Shown here piece after piece: positions 17,978 through 27,389 of a stretch of DNA of 48,937 nucleotides; positions within the stretch are counted from its first letter, which is position 1; every line of letters begins with the position of its first letter. The translations under genes were made by a program, and so were the position numbers. The notes beneath the pieces were generated by a model. That model was not told where the DNA came from. It worked only from the letters and a program-made list of their open reading frames with translations, and ran no database searches. Source of the DNA: a virus; IMG/VR virus record IMGVR_UViG_3300027712_001670, positions 1 through 48,937 of that record; one strand, given 5' to 3'.

Positions 17978-18786
17978 TTATAAAACCAACCGAAATAGAT
18001 TTTAAAAAATATAAAAGATTTTTTGTTTTTGGGTGCAGCTTTACTTCATACATGTGGCCTACTTGGGCTGATGTGCTTTCTCAAGAAATGCCTAATGCAG
18101 AATATTATAATTTCGGGCATTGCGGCGGGGGAAATTTAATGATGGCGTCTCGTATCGCCGAAGCAAATTCTAGATTCAAATTTAATAATACCGATTTAAT
18201 TATGCCTATGTGGACTACTTTTTGCAGAGAAGATAGATACAGACACGGGCATTGGTTGAACGTTGGCAATATATATTCACAAGGTGAATATAGTGAAGAA
18301 TTTGTACGAAAATATTCTGACCCAAAAGGGTATTTGTTAAGAGATTTGTCATTTATTGAGCTTGCAACTAAATATCTCAGCACAATACAATCAGATTGTA
18401 TTACACTAGCCAGTGTTCCTTATTATTATCAAATGGACATGAAAGACCATGCGTGGCCCGCGGTAAATGAAATTTTAGAAGTTTACAAAGAACTTTTAAG
18501 TGTTACACCTCCTAACCTAGTAGATTTAGAACTAAATGGTTATTTTAAATATGGTCATAGATATATTCGAGCAGCGGATGAAACAATTTATGATGATTAT
18601 CATCCTAACACACTAAATTACTGTAGTTATCTTCAAAAAATAGGTATACCTTTGACAAATTTATCTATAGACTCTACAGAAAAATCAATGGAATTGTTAA
18701 CCAGTACTAAAACTGAAAAACAAATTCATCTAGTATTTAATACTATGATTGTTGATAGAGCGCTAAAATTAAAACATATATTTTAA
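17974..18786 (+). CDS. SGNH/GDSL-like hydrolase-family protein
   Basis: A 270-residue paralogue of the 5418 gene. KRFFVFGCSFTSYMWPTWA aligns with the other copy's RIFTFGCSW...PTWA, and both share a CREDRY/TREDRH block and a GNIY/GNIF block. The nucleophile is Ser22 in G-C-S. The C-terminal D-D-Y-H-P (His210) can serve as the D-x-x-H pair. It overlaps the EK-domain gene by 4 bases, repeating the association of SGNH-type proteins with transferases. Probably acts on acyl groups of a glycan or glycopeptide; not demonstrated. Confidence 0.62.
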   Translation: MIIKPTEIDFKKYKRFFVFGCSFTSYMWPTWADVLSQEMPNAEYYNFGHCGGGNLMMASRIAEANSRFKFNNTDLIMPMWTTFCREDRYRHGHWLNVGNIYSQGEYSEEFVRKYSDPKGYLLRDLSFIELATKYLSTIQSDCITLASVPYYYQMDMKDHAWPAVNEILEVYKELLSVTPPNLVDLELNGYFKYGHRYIRAADETIYDDYHPNTLNYCSYLQKIGIPLTNLSIDSTEKSMELLTSTKTEKQIHLVFNTMIVDRALKLKHIF

Positions 18787-18800
18787 TTTAAAAATAAATT

Positions 18801-19487
18801 ATGAGAAAATTATGCGTAGCTGGATGTAGTTTTAGTGATTACACCAAAGTAGAAAAAACATACGGCGAAATATTGGCTAAAAAAATTAATTACGAATACA
18901 TTCATGAAGGTGCGGGCTGTGGCAGTAATTGGAGAATTTGGAGAAAAGTTAGTAACCACATCTTAGATGGTATACTAACACCTGACGATTTATTAATTAT
19001 TCAATATTCAAACAATACTAGAAATGAGTTTTGGAGTCGATTCCCTAATAGTTTTTTTAAAAATTCAATTGACAGACTTTGTGTTGTAGATAAATCATAT
19101 GACAATGGGGCCATTATACGTTATAAGTCCAATGCAGCCACGTGGCAGTCTAATGAAGAAGAAAAAAATTTCTTTACAATGTATGAAAATAATTTTGTTA
19201 ATGAAAAGTTTGACGACGAAAAATTTAGAGTACATAATTATAATTTTCAGCATATGCTGAAAAATAATAATATTGATACAATATTTTTAATTTCTGACAG
19301 AATCAACATAATGCCCCCCGATATATTAACTCATTTTAAAAATCATGAATTTCATGATCAACTAACAGCAGAAAGAAAATTAAAATATAATTTGTCTCCC
19401 GATGATTGGACTCATATGAATCAAGAAGGACATTATTATTTGGCCGAAAGGCTTTATGTTCATATAAATAATTTAAATTTAATATAA
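18801..19487 (+). CDS. SGNH/GDSL-like hydrolase-family protein
   Basis: A 228-residue protein beginning MRKLCVAGCSFSDYTKVE, with Ser10 in the G-C-S block and Gly/Asn-rich GAGCGSNWR for the oxyanion block. The C-terminal DDWTHMNQEGHYYLAERL is the classic Asp/His end of SGNH enzymes: 'DxxHxN..G....A'. It lies 14 bases after the previous SGNH gene and 9 before the dehydrogenase fusion. It has no signal peptide. This copy is the closest of the four to a textbook SGNH C-terminus. Confidence 0.66.
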   Translation: MRKLCVAGCSFSDYTKVEKTYGEILAKKINYEYIHEGAGCGSNWRIWRKVSNHILDGILTPDDLLIIQYSNNTRNEFWSRFPNSFFKNSIDRLCVVDKSYDNGAIIRYKSNAATWQSNEEEKNFFTMYENNFVNEKFDDEKFRVHNYNFQHMLKNNNIDTIFLISDRINIMPPDILTHFKNHEFHDQLTAERKLKYNLSPDDWTHMNQEGHYYLAERLYVHINNLNLI

Positions 19488-19496
19488 GGTAATTGA

Positions 19497-21866
19497 ATGA
19501 AAAAAATAGCGATGATTGGAGTGGGTAAGTTAGGACAGGATTGTGCTGAAGTAATGGTAGATGCAGGTTATGAAGTAGTTGGATATGATATATCACCTAG
19601 GACACCTAATTTTTCTATGAAAAATACACTTAAAGAAGCGGTCATTGACCGTGACATTATTTTTATTGCTGCTCCTACTCCACATGATCCCATATATGGT
19701 GGAGAAACTCCTACCAGCCAATTGCCCAATAAAGATTTTGATTATAGTATAGTAATTAATATTCTAAATGAAGTAAATGAATATACTGATAAAAATCAAC
19801 TAGTAGTACTTATAAGCACAGTATTACCGGGAACAGTCCGTAATTATTTGGCGCCGTGCATTACAAACGCTAGATTTATCTATAACCCATATTTAATTGC
19901 AATGGGCACTATTAAATGGGATATGGTTAATCCTGAAATGATAATTATTGGGACAGAAGACGGCAGTACTACAGGCGACGCGCAAGAGCTAATCAATTTT
20001 TATAAAGTTTTCATGAATAATAATCCTAGATATGAAATAGGAACATGGGACGAAGCAGAATCAATCAAGATTTTTTATAATACCTTTATTAGTACTAAAT
20101 TAGCACTAGTTAATATGATCCAAGACGTAGCAGAAACAAATGGCAATATTAATGTAGACATTGTAACTAATGCACTAGCAAATAGTACACATCGAATTAC
20201 GGGTCCTGCATATATGAAAGCAGGGTTAGGAGATGCAGGTGCATGCCATCCTAGAGATAATATTGCATTAAGATATTTAGCTGATAGACTAGATTTAAAA
20301 TATGATCTTTTTGATTCTATCATGACCGCTAGAGAAGTACAGGCCGAACGCATGGCGCTGCGCTGCTTAAAGAATGGAAAAAACATTACAATTATAGGTA
20401 AAGCATATAAACCTAAGATCCCCTACACTAACGGTAGCGCCAGTATGTTAGTGGGTCATTATATTGAAAAACACGGCGGCAATGTAAATTACTATGATAA
20501 AAATACCGGCGACGTTGATTTAAAGCCTGACTGGACTGAGGTCATATTAATTGGTTATTGGGAAGATTGGATATACGGTACACTAAGTGAGATTGATTCT
20601 AATCACCGCATGGTGGTTATAATTGATCCATGGCGAAATTCAGATGATCGTTTTCAAAAATTATCAGGTCAATTTGAAATAATTGAATATGGTAATTCTA
20701 GACCAAAAAACTATTATGGGATAGATAAAGAAAATTATAAAAGTTGGCAATCTGACTGTTTAATTAAAGTATGCAATTTGTGGCCTAAATTAAAAAAATA
20801 TTCAGAGATGATTCATTTAATTGACGCTGAAGTTGGACCAACTAATTTTCGACTAAGATCTACAGAAATGATTGTTGAAGAAATATTAGAGGCTAACAAA
20901 AACGGAAAAACTAAGTTTTTGTTTGATAATTTAGCTGAAGGCTTTCAATATACGGTAGTAGACAAAATTCATCGTATTGCAAATATACTCCAAGATAAAA
21001 TTGATTCTAAAAATTTAATATACCTAACGTCTTCTGTTGGAGCAGAAAAAACATACGAAAATATATTCATTCAGAATTCTAGTAAATGGAAAAACAAAAT
21101 TTCAATAATATCTACACATTCTTTTCAATTTTTTACACAAAAGTCTTCTTCTGAATCAATGTTTAACGAACTCATTAAATATGAAATTAAAGAAAAATCT
21201 AAAGACTTTTTGTGCTTCAATAAAGTTCCTCGTGGACATAGAATCAAACTTCTTGAAAATGTATTAAAAAATAATATATTGGATAGAACTTACTATTCAT
21301 TTGAAGGCGAGCCAAATTGGATGGCACACTTACCTGATTCATTTAACACTATTAAATTAAATGAACATATGTTTCCTATAAGATTAAACATTACTTCTGA
21401 GAGAACAAATCCAGCAATGTTAGAAGATGATGACATTAAATATTTTGATAATAGTTATTTTAGTGTAGTTACGGAATCCGTTTTTTATCCTATCAATGAC
21501 ATATTCGGGCTGAATTATTATACACTGTATGATAATCTTTTTATTACCGAAAAAACTTTTAAATGTTTTCCTGCAATGCATCCGTTTATAGTACTTGCTC
21601 GCCCGGGAATATTAGCTGAATTAAAAAAACTTGGATATAAAACATTTTCACCTATCATAGATGAAACTTATGATACTATAATAGATGACGATCTTAGATT
21701 TGAAACGATTTGGGAAGAAATAAATAGGCTACTTCAAAAAACACCTGAAGAATGGATCCAATGGCAAACCAAAATAAAAGAAATAGTTGAATTTAATAAA
21801 AATCATTTTTATTCTAATGAAAATTACCTTTCTTCTGATAATATCGACTCGATATTCGGAGACTAA
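19497..21866 (+). CDS. Nucleotide-sugar dehydrogenase fused to an EK domain
   Basis: A 789-residue two-part protein. Residues 1-~400 form a UDP-glucose/GDP-mannose dehydrogenase: Rossmann GVGKLG at the start, a central helical domain, and the catalytic cysteine in GLGDAGACHPRDN (Cys250; E. coli Ugd has it at 260). A C-terminal NAD/UDP-binding half has IIGKAYKPKIPYTNGS. Such enzymes oxidise C-6 of a sugar nucleotide to an acid. Residues ~569-789 carry the EK domain: CFNKVPRGHR, SVVTES, TEKTFK (Thr684-Glu685-Lys686), HPFIVLA, LKKLGYKTF and DETYD. The linker of ~170 residues is unrecognised. The fusion suggests that the oxidised sugar is passed to a transfer step. Confidence 0.8.
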   Translation: MKKIAMIGVGKLGQDCAEVMVDAGYEVVGYDISPRTPNFSMKNTLKEAVIDRDIIFIAAPTPHDPIYGGETPTSQLPNKDFDYSIVINILNEVNEYTDKNQLVVLISTVLPGTVRNYLAPCITNARFIYNPYLIAMGTIKWDMVNPEMIIIGTEDGSTTGDAQELINFYKVFMNNNPRYEIGTWDEAESIKIFYNTFISTKLALVNMIQDVAETNGNINVDIVTNALANSTHRITGPAYMKAGLGDAGACHPRDNIALRYLADRLDLKYDLFDSIMTAREVQAERMALRCLKNGKNITIIGKAYKPKIPYTNGSASMLVGHYIEKHGGNVNYYDKNTGDVDLKPDWTEVILIGYWEDWIYGTLSEIDSNHRMVVIIDPWRNSDDRFQKLSGQFEIIEYGNSRPKNYYGIDKENYKSWQSDCLIKVCNLWPKLKKYSEMIHLIDAEVGPTNFRLRSTEMIVEEILEANKNGKTKFLFDNLAEGFQYTVVDKIHRIANILQDKIDSKNLIYLTSSVGAEKTYENIFIQNSSKWKNKISIISTHSFQFFTQKSSSESMFNELIKYEIKEKSKDFLCFNKVPRGHRIKLLENVLKNNILDRTYYSFEGEPNWMAHLPDSFNTIKLNEHMFPIRLNITSERTNPAMLEDDDIKYFDNSYFSVVTESVFYPINDIFGLNYYTLYDNLFITEKTFKCFPAMHPFIVLARPGILAELKKLGYKTFSPIIDETYDTIIDDDLRFETIWEEINRLLQKTPEEWIQWQTKIKEIVEFNKNHFYSNENYLSSDNIDSIFGD

Positions 21867-21869
21867 TAA

Positions 21870-24125
21870 TTGGATTTTAACTTAACATCATTAGCAGCTA
21901 GCAAAGCGGTACCTAAAGAAAAACCTACTGAAGATATTGCTGATGCACGGCATCGCAACATGATGGACGCCATTGCTCCTTATGCAAAAAAAACAGAACA
22001 GAAAAATTTAACACCGGTATATGTTGATTATAAAACTCGTAACACTAAATTAGTACTGACATTGTGTCCTGAATGGAGCCCGTATATGCCCCCTTTTAGT
22101 TTAGCCAGGCTAAGTGGTATAGCTAAAAGTGCAGGATATGAAACGACTATTATGGATTTGAATGTAAGAGCTTATAATGAATATCGACTAGATTGGCAAC
22201 CTAACAATAAGCTTCCTTTCAGTTTATGGGATCCTAGTAGTAGTTGGCATTGGTTGGGTGATACTTATATTAATGATATACATCCAATATTGGAACCCTT
22301 ACTAAGTAAGGCCATAGATGATATCGTTGATTTGAATCCACATGTAGTTGGATTTAGTGTATACTATATTAGTGAAGAGCCCACTAGATGGATGTGTAGG
22401 GAATTAAAGCGTAGACTTCCTAATGTAAAAATCGCTGTAGGTGGACCCAATGTACACAAAAGTTGGTTTAGGATTGAACCATATTATGATTATGTTGTTG
22501 TGGGTGAAGGCGAAGCAAATTTATTAGTTTTACTAGAAGAAATAGAAAATGGAATAACTCATGACGGACCTAAAATATTAAGTCAGCCTGAAGAACAGCG
22601 CATTAATATTACCGGCTTGCCAATGCCAGATTATGAATCTATAGACTTTAATCAGTATCAATTACCAAATGGTATTAACACCGAAATAAGTAGGGGATGT
22701 ACAGCAAAATGTACATTTTGCGAAGAAACACATTTTTGGAGGTACCGTCAAAGACAAGCGGTCGATTTGATTACTGAAATAGAATGGCTATACTATAATA
22801 AAGGCACAGATGTTATTTGGTTCATTGATAGTTTAGTAAATGGTAATTTAAAAGAACTTAGAGCCTTTGTCAAAGGGGTCGCTGCCAAAGGTCTTAAAAT
22901 TAAATGGACAGGATACGCCCGTTGTGATGGGAGAATGGATTTAGAATATATGAAAGATTTGGCCGCCGGGGGATGTATAATGTTTAATTATGGAATCGAA
23001 TCTGGTAGTCAAAAGGTATTGGACGATATGGCCAAAGGCGTCACCATAGCAGAAATGGAGCAAAATTTTATTGATGGCAAAAAAGTAGGTATATGGGCTG
23101 CTACAAATTGGATTGTGGGTTTTCCTACTGAAAATTTTCAAGATTACGCTGACAGCATGACGCTATTATGGCGTATGCGTAATAATAATATTAATAACGC
23201 AGGATTGGGAGTAGGATACGGCATGGGTCCTGAAACTATTGTGGGACAAAATCCGCATAGATTTAATATTAGCTGGCACAAATATCAAGGTCATTGGATT
23301 ACTAACGATTTTACCATGGGCGGAACTCATGTAATGACCAGAGTAAAAACTTTTCACATGTTTGCTGATTTTTTACAAGGTTGTAGTGAAGTACCTATAG
23401 GATATCCGGTTAGACATAGTTTAGCAAGAGAACACTATAAAATAAAATTAAATAATCCAAAATGTATCAAAGAAATTAATTATGAAAAGTTTGATTACAA
23501 TATTATCGATGTAGATATTAATCCATTTGCTGATACATTGGTAAATGAGATGTGGCCATTTTTTAGAATGCTTTGGAAGACCAGGGGAGGTTATAAAGCA
23601 GAAGTAAAATTTCATCCCGACATTGACTTAAAGGAATTTGGTAGTCAATATGGTCCAGGCATGTATTATGCTACATATAAATTCAATATTACAGATGAAG
23701 GTAAGTGGGACGCAGATTTTGATATTATTTTTAATCAAGTAGATAATATCTTTGATGACAGAGAACCACCTCCACTAGGTAGAAAGGGTCCCTTTTACGC
23801 ACAAGATTATAGTAGAATTCAAGCTAATACTGCCAAGCGGGCCCGCAAATTAGCTAAACCAACATGGAGTGAGGAAGACGGTAGAGATGGACAAGATTTT
23901 ATGGATTTATTAAATGAAGAGGAAATGTTAAATAAAACTATAGATTTTTCGTTTAAGCTACATTGGGTCAGTTCAGGCGATTGGAGTAATTATGCTGATT
24001 ATGAAGTTAAAGTTTCTGACACGACCGATGTCGTAATTCCTGAAAAGCAAGCAATGTCATCTAGCGAATTTGCAGTAATTAATATATCATCTATTAAACG
24101 CCGTGAATCCAATACTACAGTTTGA
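21870..24125 (+). CDS. B12-binding-type radical SAM protein
   Basis: A 751-residue enzyme. Residues ~60-225 form a cobalamin-binding-like Rossmann domain (PFSLARLSGIAKSAGYETTI, VVGFSVYYISE, IAVGGPNVH, DYVVVGEGE). No D-x-H-x-x-G cobalt ligand is visible, which is common in this radical SAM class. The radical SAM motif is C-T-A-K-C-T-F-C at Cys277/281/284, followed by YGIESGSQKVLDDM typical of the class. The C-terminal ~250 residues are unrecognised. The start at 21870 is TTG with GGAG about 8 bases upstream; the next internal ATGs are near 21960. B12 radical SAM enzymes often methylate unactivated carbons or rearrange rings. It overlaps the next gene by 23 bases. Confidence 0.83.
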   Translation: MDFNLTSLAASKAVPKEKPTEDIADARHRNMMDAIAPYAKKTEQKNLTPVYVDYKTRNTKLVLTLCPEWSPYMPPFSLARLSGIAKSAGYETTIMDLNVRAYNEYRLDWQPNNKLPFSLWDPSSSWHWLGDTYINDIHPILEPLLSKAIDDIVDLNPHVVGFSVYYISEEPTRWMCRELKRRLPNVKIAVGGPNVHKSWFRIEPYYDYVVVGEGEANLLVLLEEIENGITHDGPKILSQPEEQRINITGLPMPDYESIDFNQYQLPNGINTEISRGCTAKCTFCEETHFWRYRQRQAVDLITEIEWLYYNKGTDVIWFIDSLVNGNLKELRAFVKGVAAKGLKIKWTGYARCDGRMDLEYMKDLAAGGCIMFNYGIESGSQKVLDDMAKGVTIAEMEQNFIDGKKVGIWAATNWIVGFPTENFQDYADSMTLLWRMRNNNINNAGLGVGYGMGPETIVGQNPHRFNISWHKYQGHWITNDFTMGGTHVMTRVKTFHMFADFLQGCSEVPIGYPVRHSLAREHYKIKLNNPKCIKEINYEKFDYNIIDVDINPFADTLVNEMWPFFRMLWKTRGGYKAEVKFHPDIDLKEFGSQYGPGMYYATYKFNITDEGKWDADFDIIFNQVDNIFDDREPPPLGRKGPFYAQDYSRIQANTAKRARKLAKPTWSEEDGRDGQDFMDLLNEEEMLNKTIDFSFKLHWVSSGDWSNYADYEVKVSDTTDVVIPEKQAMSSSEFAVINISSIKRRESNTTV

Positions 24126-24687
24126 AACTATTATAAAAGAATATTATAATGCTCCGTATAGTATTGCGACCGATTGTTGCACTCATGCGATTGAATTGTG
24201 TCTTAGATTATTAAAACCAACTGAAGTGTCATGTCCTAGGCACACTTATCTAAGTGTTCCAATGACATATGAAAAATTAAATTTAGATTGGAGATTTAAA
24301 AATTTAAAATGGACCGAATATTATTATATAACTAATAATATTATTGATGCAGCAGTCTATTGGAAGTCAAATAGCTATATATCGGGCACTTACATGTGCT
24401 TATCATTTCAATTTAAAAAACACTTAAGCGTAGGTAGAGGTGGCATGATACTAACTGATAATTTTGAATCCTATGAACAGCTAAAAAAGATGAGCTACGA
24501 TGGCAGGCTTCCAAATATTCCATGGGCTGAACAAGATATAGACACTTTGGGCTATCATTATTACATGACACCTGAAACAGCACAGTTAGGTCTTGACCGT
24601 TTTAATGAAGCAAAGGACACAGAACCTAAACAATGGTCTTGGAAAGATTATCCCGATTTAACAAATATAAGTATATTTAAATGTTAA
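24103..24687 (+). CDS. Half-length DegT/DnrJ/EryC1-like PLP aminotransferase
   Basis: A 194-residue protein matching only the large PLP-binding domain of sugar aminotransferases (family members are usually 360-400 residues). The order is SIATDCCTHAIELCLRLL, SCPRHTYLSVP, IIDAAVYW (Asp82 at the PLP-pyridine position) and SFQFKKHLSVGRGG, where Lys106 aligns with the PLP-forming lysine. It ends with YHYYMTPETAQLGLDRF where full-length relatives continue. It starts at a GTG inside the upstream gene. There is no frameshifted remainder downstream, so it is a compact form rather than a broken gene. Predicted to aminate a keto-sugar. Confidence 0.72.
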   Translation: MNPILQFETIIKEYYNAPYSIATDCCTHAIELCLRLLKPTEVSCPRHTYLSVPMTYEKLNLDWRFKNLKWTEYYYITNNIIDAAVYWKSNSYISGTYMCLSFQFKKHLSVGRGGMILTDNFESYEQLKKMSYDGRLPNIPWAEQDIDTLGYHYYMTPETAQLGLDRFNEAKDTEPKQWSWKDYPDLTNISIFKC

Positions 24688-25643
24688 GTAAAAATGAATG
24701 GGATCCACTTAACACGGTTATAGTTGGCATCGCAGATAATGCAATGCGGCCACCTATCACTAATAGTCTTAGAACAGTTAATTATGCTAATATTATAGAC
24801 ACAGGTGCAATCGAAGTTGGGCATTACCCTGCACAGGTCATAGAAGAGGCTAATCAAGACTTAGAAATATTATGTGATTTTTTTAGAAAAGAAAACATTA
24901 AAGTACTACGACCTGAATCAAATAATCCTCAATATTATAATTATTGTCCTAGAGATACAGTATTAATACATGATAATTTAATATTAGCCACACCAACTGC
25001 ATTGGCTGAACGGCGCAGCGAATGGACTAGTTTTCAAAAACATTTGGATCAGGTTACAATCGCTCCTACTCCTAATAATGCTACTTTATATAACATAGAC
25101 TGTATTAGAAATTCTAATATTTTAGCATTGAATGAAATAGATCCTTGTTTTGATGCCGCTAATATTATTAGAGCAAATGATGATCTATATTATCTAGTTA
25201 GTAACACCGGTAATAAAAAAGGCGCGGAATACCTTAGGTCATTGGGTAAAACTGTGCATACTATTGAAAATGTATATAGTTATATTCACATCGACAGTAC
25301 TATTGCCTTTTTGCGTGAGGGATTAATGCTATTAAACCCAAAAAGAATTACTAATGTTAAAGAACAGCTGCCTGAGTCATTACATAACTGGGATATAATA
25401 TGGGCCCCTGATCCAATAGATATAGGCTATTATCCTAATATATGCAATGCCAGTGTTTGGATAAATATAAATTTATTGTCCATTAACCCTAATTTAGTAG
25501 TATTAGAAGAGCATCAACATAATCTACGAATTGAATTAGAAAAATACGGCATTGAATCAGCCATGTTACCAATGCGTCATGCTAGAACATTGGGAGGGTG
25601 TTTTCATTGTGTTACGCTAGACCTAATTAGGAATCATATATGA
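24681..25643 (+). CDS. Glycine amidinotransferase-like enzyme
   Basis: A 320-residue member of the guanidino-group-modifying superfamily. It opens with NEWDPLNTVIVG, has YCPRDTVLIH, and shows the catalytic triad in the right order and spacing: Asp158 (CFDAANIIR), His203 in IHIDST, and Cys310 in GGCFHCVTLD. In the family, the Cys takes an amidino group from arginine and hands it to an amine. With an aminotransferase gene directly upstream (7-base overlap), a likely acceptor is an amino-sugar or amino acid of the same pathway. It overlaps the next gene by 4 bases. Cytoplasmic. Confidence 0.86.
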   Translation: MLSKNEWDPLNTVIVGIADNAMRPPITNSLRTVNYANIIDTGAIEVGHYPAQVIEEANQDLEILCDFFRKENIKVLRPESNNPQYYNYCPRDTVLIHDNLILATPTALAERRSEWTSFQKHLDQVTIAPTPNNATLYNIDCIRNSNILALNEIDPCFDAANIIRANDDLYYLVSNTGNKKGAEYLRSLGKTVHTIENVYSYIHIDSTIAFLREGLMLLNPKRITNVKEQLPESLHNWDIIWAPDPIDIGYYPNICNASVWININLLSINPNLVVLEEHQHNLRIELEKYGIESAMLPMRHARTLGGCFHCVTLDLIRNHI

Positions 25644-27370
25644 GTAAATGGCAACGCGGGCATATTGGTAGATTTTGGAATATGGATGAAGTTAAACAAC
25701 TCAGTTATACCAAACAATCTATAACACAAGTTGAAATTGATCAATGGGTATCTAAAGGATATGACCATGTCAAAAGTTTTACGGGGGAAATGTATGATAA
25801 CCGTAATCCAATGCCTGAATTTATCGATAGATTTAAGCATATTTTTGATAATTATAAAAATCCTACTTTCACTTTTTATAGAATGCGAACATTGGATATC
25901 ATGCCTGAGCATTCCGATCATTATACTACCTACATTAAATTATATGGGGCGGAATATAAAAATATACGCCGTATATTAATTATGTTAGAAGATTGGAAAC
26001 CTGGCCATTATTTAGAAATAGATGGCACTGGAATTATTAATTGGATTGCCGGAGATTATTTTATTTGGGAAAGTGACTGCAATCATGCTGCTAGTAATAT
26101 TGGTATAGAAGACAGGTATACTTTGCAAATTACGGCTGAGTTGCTTAGTGATAATTCAACTGACAATAAACTACATTGGTATAATATACCAAATCGTCTA
26201 CCTAAGCCAGAATCACGACAATATTATATGAATAATGTATACAATGGATTGTCGGATAATATTAAGAATCAGCCTTTATACATTTATATGCTTAACCAAA
26301 ATATTATTGAACTTTCATCAATAATACATGACAAAGCTACGATACAATATTTAAATCAACAAGGTCTTAACTTTTATTTGACAGAACCATTATGCAGTTA
26401 TACGTATACCGTAGATTTACCTAGAAAACACTCTTTACAAATTTATTCGGAATTTACAGGGGATGAATCTGATTCCGTATTGAGAGCAGACGAATTAGAT
26501 AGTATTAAAGATTATGCTATTAGTAATAAATTAACCAATATCAATGTTTATACCTGCGATTATGATGCTAAAAAATATTACTCTTATTACGCAGATTATA
26601 TGAATATATTAACAGATGATTTGTTTATTCGGACTATTCCAAAAAAAACTATATATTATAATGATGTAAAAACTAATTTTAATAAAAAATTTATTTGTTT
26701 AAATTGGAGATTCACTCCACACCGGCAATTAGTAGCCGCATACTTATCCCAAAAGTCTAGCACTATTAGTTGGTATTTTAGGGGAGATTTGCCTGTTGTC
26801 GGTCAATTTAATTGGTTTAATATCTTTCAACTTAATAATCCTAAATATGATAATAAATTAATGAATGGTATAAATTATTTAAATGCCAATGCCCCTCTAA
26901 TAGTTGATTTAGCCGCTGTGCCGGCGATCTCTTTGTATAATATTATTCATGATCAGTTAATTCCTGATACCAAATTAGTTAATAATATGGATAATCCAAT
27001 TGTAGAAAAAGCTTATTTGAATGTTTTTTGTGATGTAGTTACAGAAAGTAGATTCGCTCAACCAACTGCTAATTTCAGCGAAAAGGTATTTCATCCCATA
27101 TGGTATAAAAAACCCTTTATACTGGTAGCCCCTCCCCATACTTTAAGGTATTTAAAAGAAGAGGGTTATAAAACTTTCAATGAATTTTGGGATGAAAGTT
27201 ATGATGAATGTGAAAATCATGGGGAAAGATTAATGAAAATATTCGATTTAATTGATTACATTGATAGTAAATCAATTGATGAGTTGCATGAACTATACGA
27301 ACAAATGAAGCCAATACTAAAACATAATTATGATTTAATAAAACAAAAGCTACCTACAATTGAAAAATAA
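25640..27370 (+). CDS. 2OG-Fe(II) oxygenase-like protein fused to an EK domain
   Basis: A 576-residue two-part protein. The first ~170 residues look like an aspartyl/asparaginyl-hydroxylase-type jelly roll: PEHSDHY supplies the metal ligands His91 and Asp93, CNHAASN the distal His149, and Arg159 in DRYTLQIT would bind 2-oxoglutarate. From ~350 the EK domain follows: FICLNWRFTPHRQL, DVVTES, SEKVFHP (Ser480-Glu481-Lys482), KPFILVA, LKEEGYKTF and DESYD. The middle is unrecognised. It would hydroxylate a residue or small molecule and the EK part would then act on it; this coupling is inference. It overlaps the amidinotransferase gene by 4 bases. Confidence 0.7.
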   Translation: MSKWQRGHIGRFWNMDEVKQLSYTKQSITQVEIDQWVSKGYDHVKSFTGEMYDNRNPMPEFIDRFKHIFDNYKNPTFTFYRMRTLDIMPEHSDHYTTYIKLYGAEYKNIRRILIMLEDWKPGHYLEIDGTGIINWIAGDYFIWESDCNHAASNIGIEDRYTLQITAELLSDNSTDNKLHWYNIPNRLPKPESRQYYMNNVYNGLSDNIKNQPLYIYMLNQNIIELSSIIHDKATIQYLNQQGLNFYLTEPLCSYTYTVDLPRKHSLQIYSEFTGDESDSVLRADELDSIKDYAISNKLTNINVYTCDYDAKKYYSYYADYMNILTDDLFIRTIPKKTIYYNDVKTNFNKKFICLNWRFTPHRQLVAAYLSQKSSTISWYFRGDLPVVGQFNWFNIFQLNNPKYDNKLMNGINYLNANAPLIVDLAAVPAISLYNIIHDQLIPDTKLVNNMDNPIVEKAYLNVFCDVVTESRFAQPTANFSEKVFHPIWYKKPFILVAPPHTLRYLKEEGYKTFNEFWDESYDECENHGERLMKIFDLIDYIDSKSIDELHELYEQMKPILKHNYDLIKQKLPTIEK

Positions 27371-27375
27371 ATACT
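27367..27375 (+). promoter_or_regulatory. T4-late-promoter-like motif
   Basis: ATAAATACT overlaps the stop codon of the oxygenase fusion and lies 14 bases before the start of the 27390 small gene. It matches the late box plus the conserved C-T that follows it in T4. It probably drives the small gene, the carbamoyltransferase and perhaps the giant gene. Confidence 0.45.
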
Positions 27376-27389
27376 TAAAGGAGAATTAA

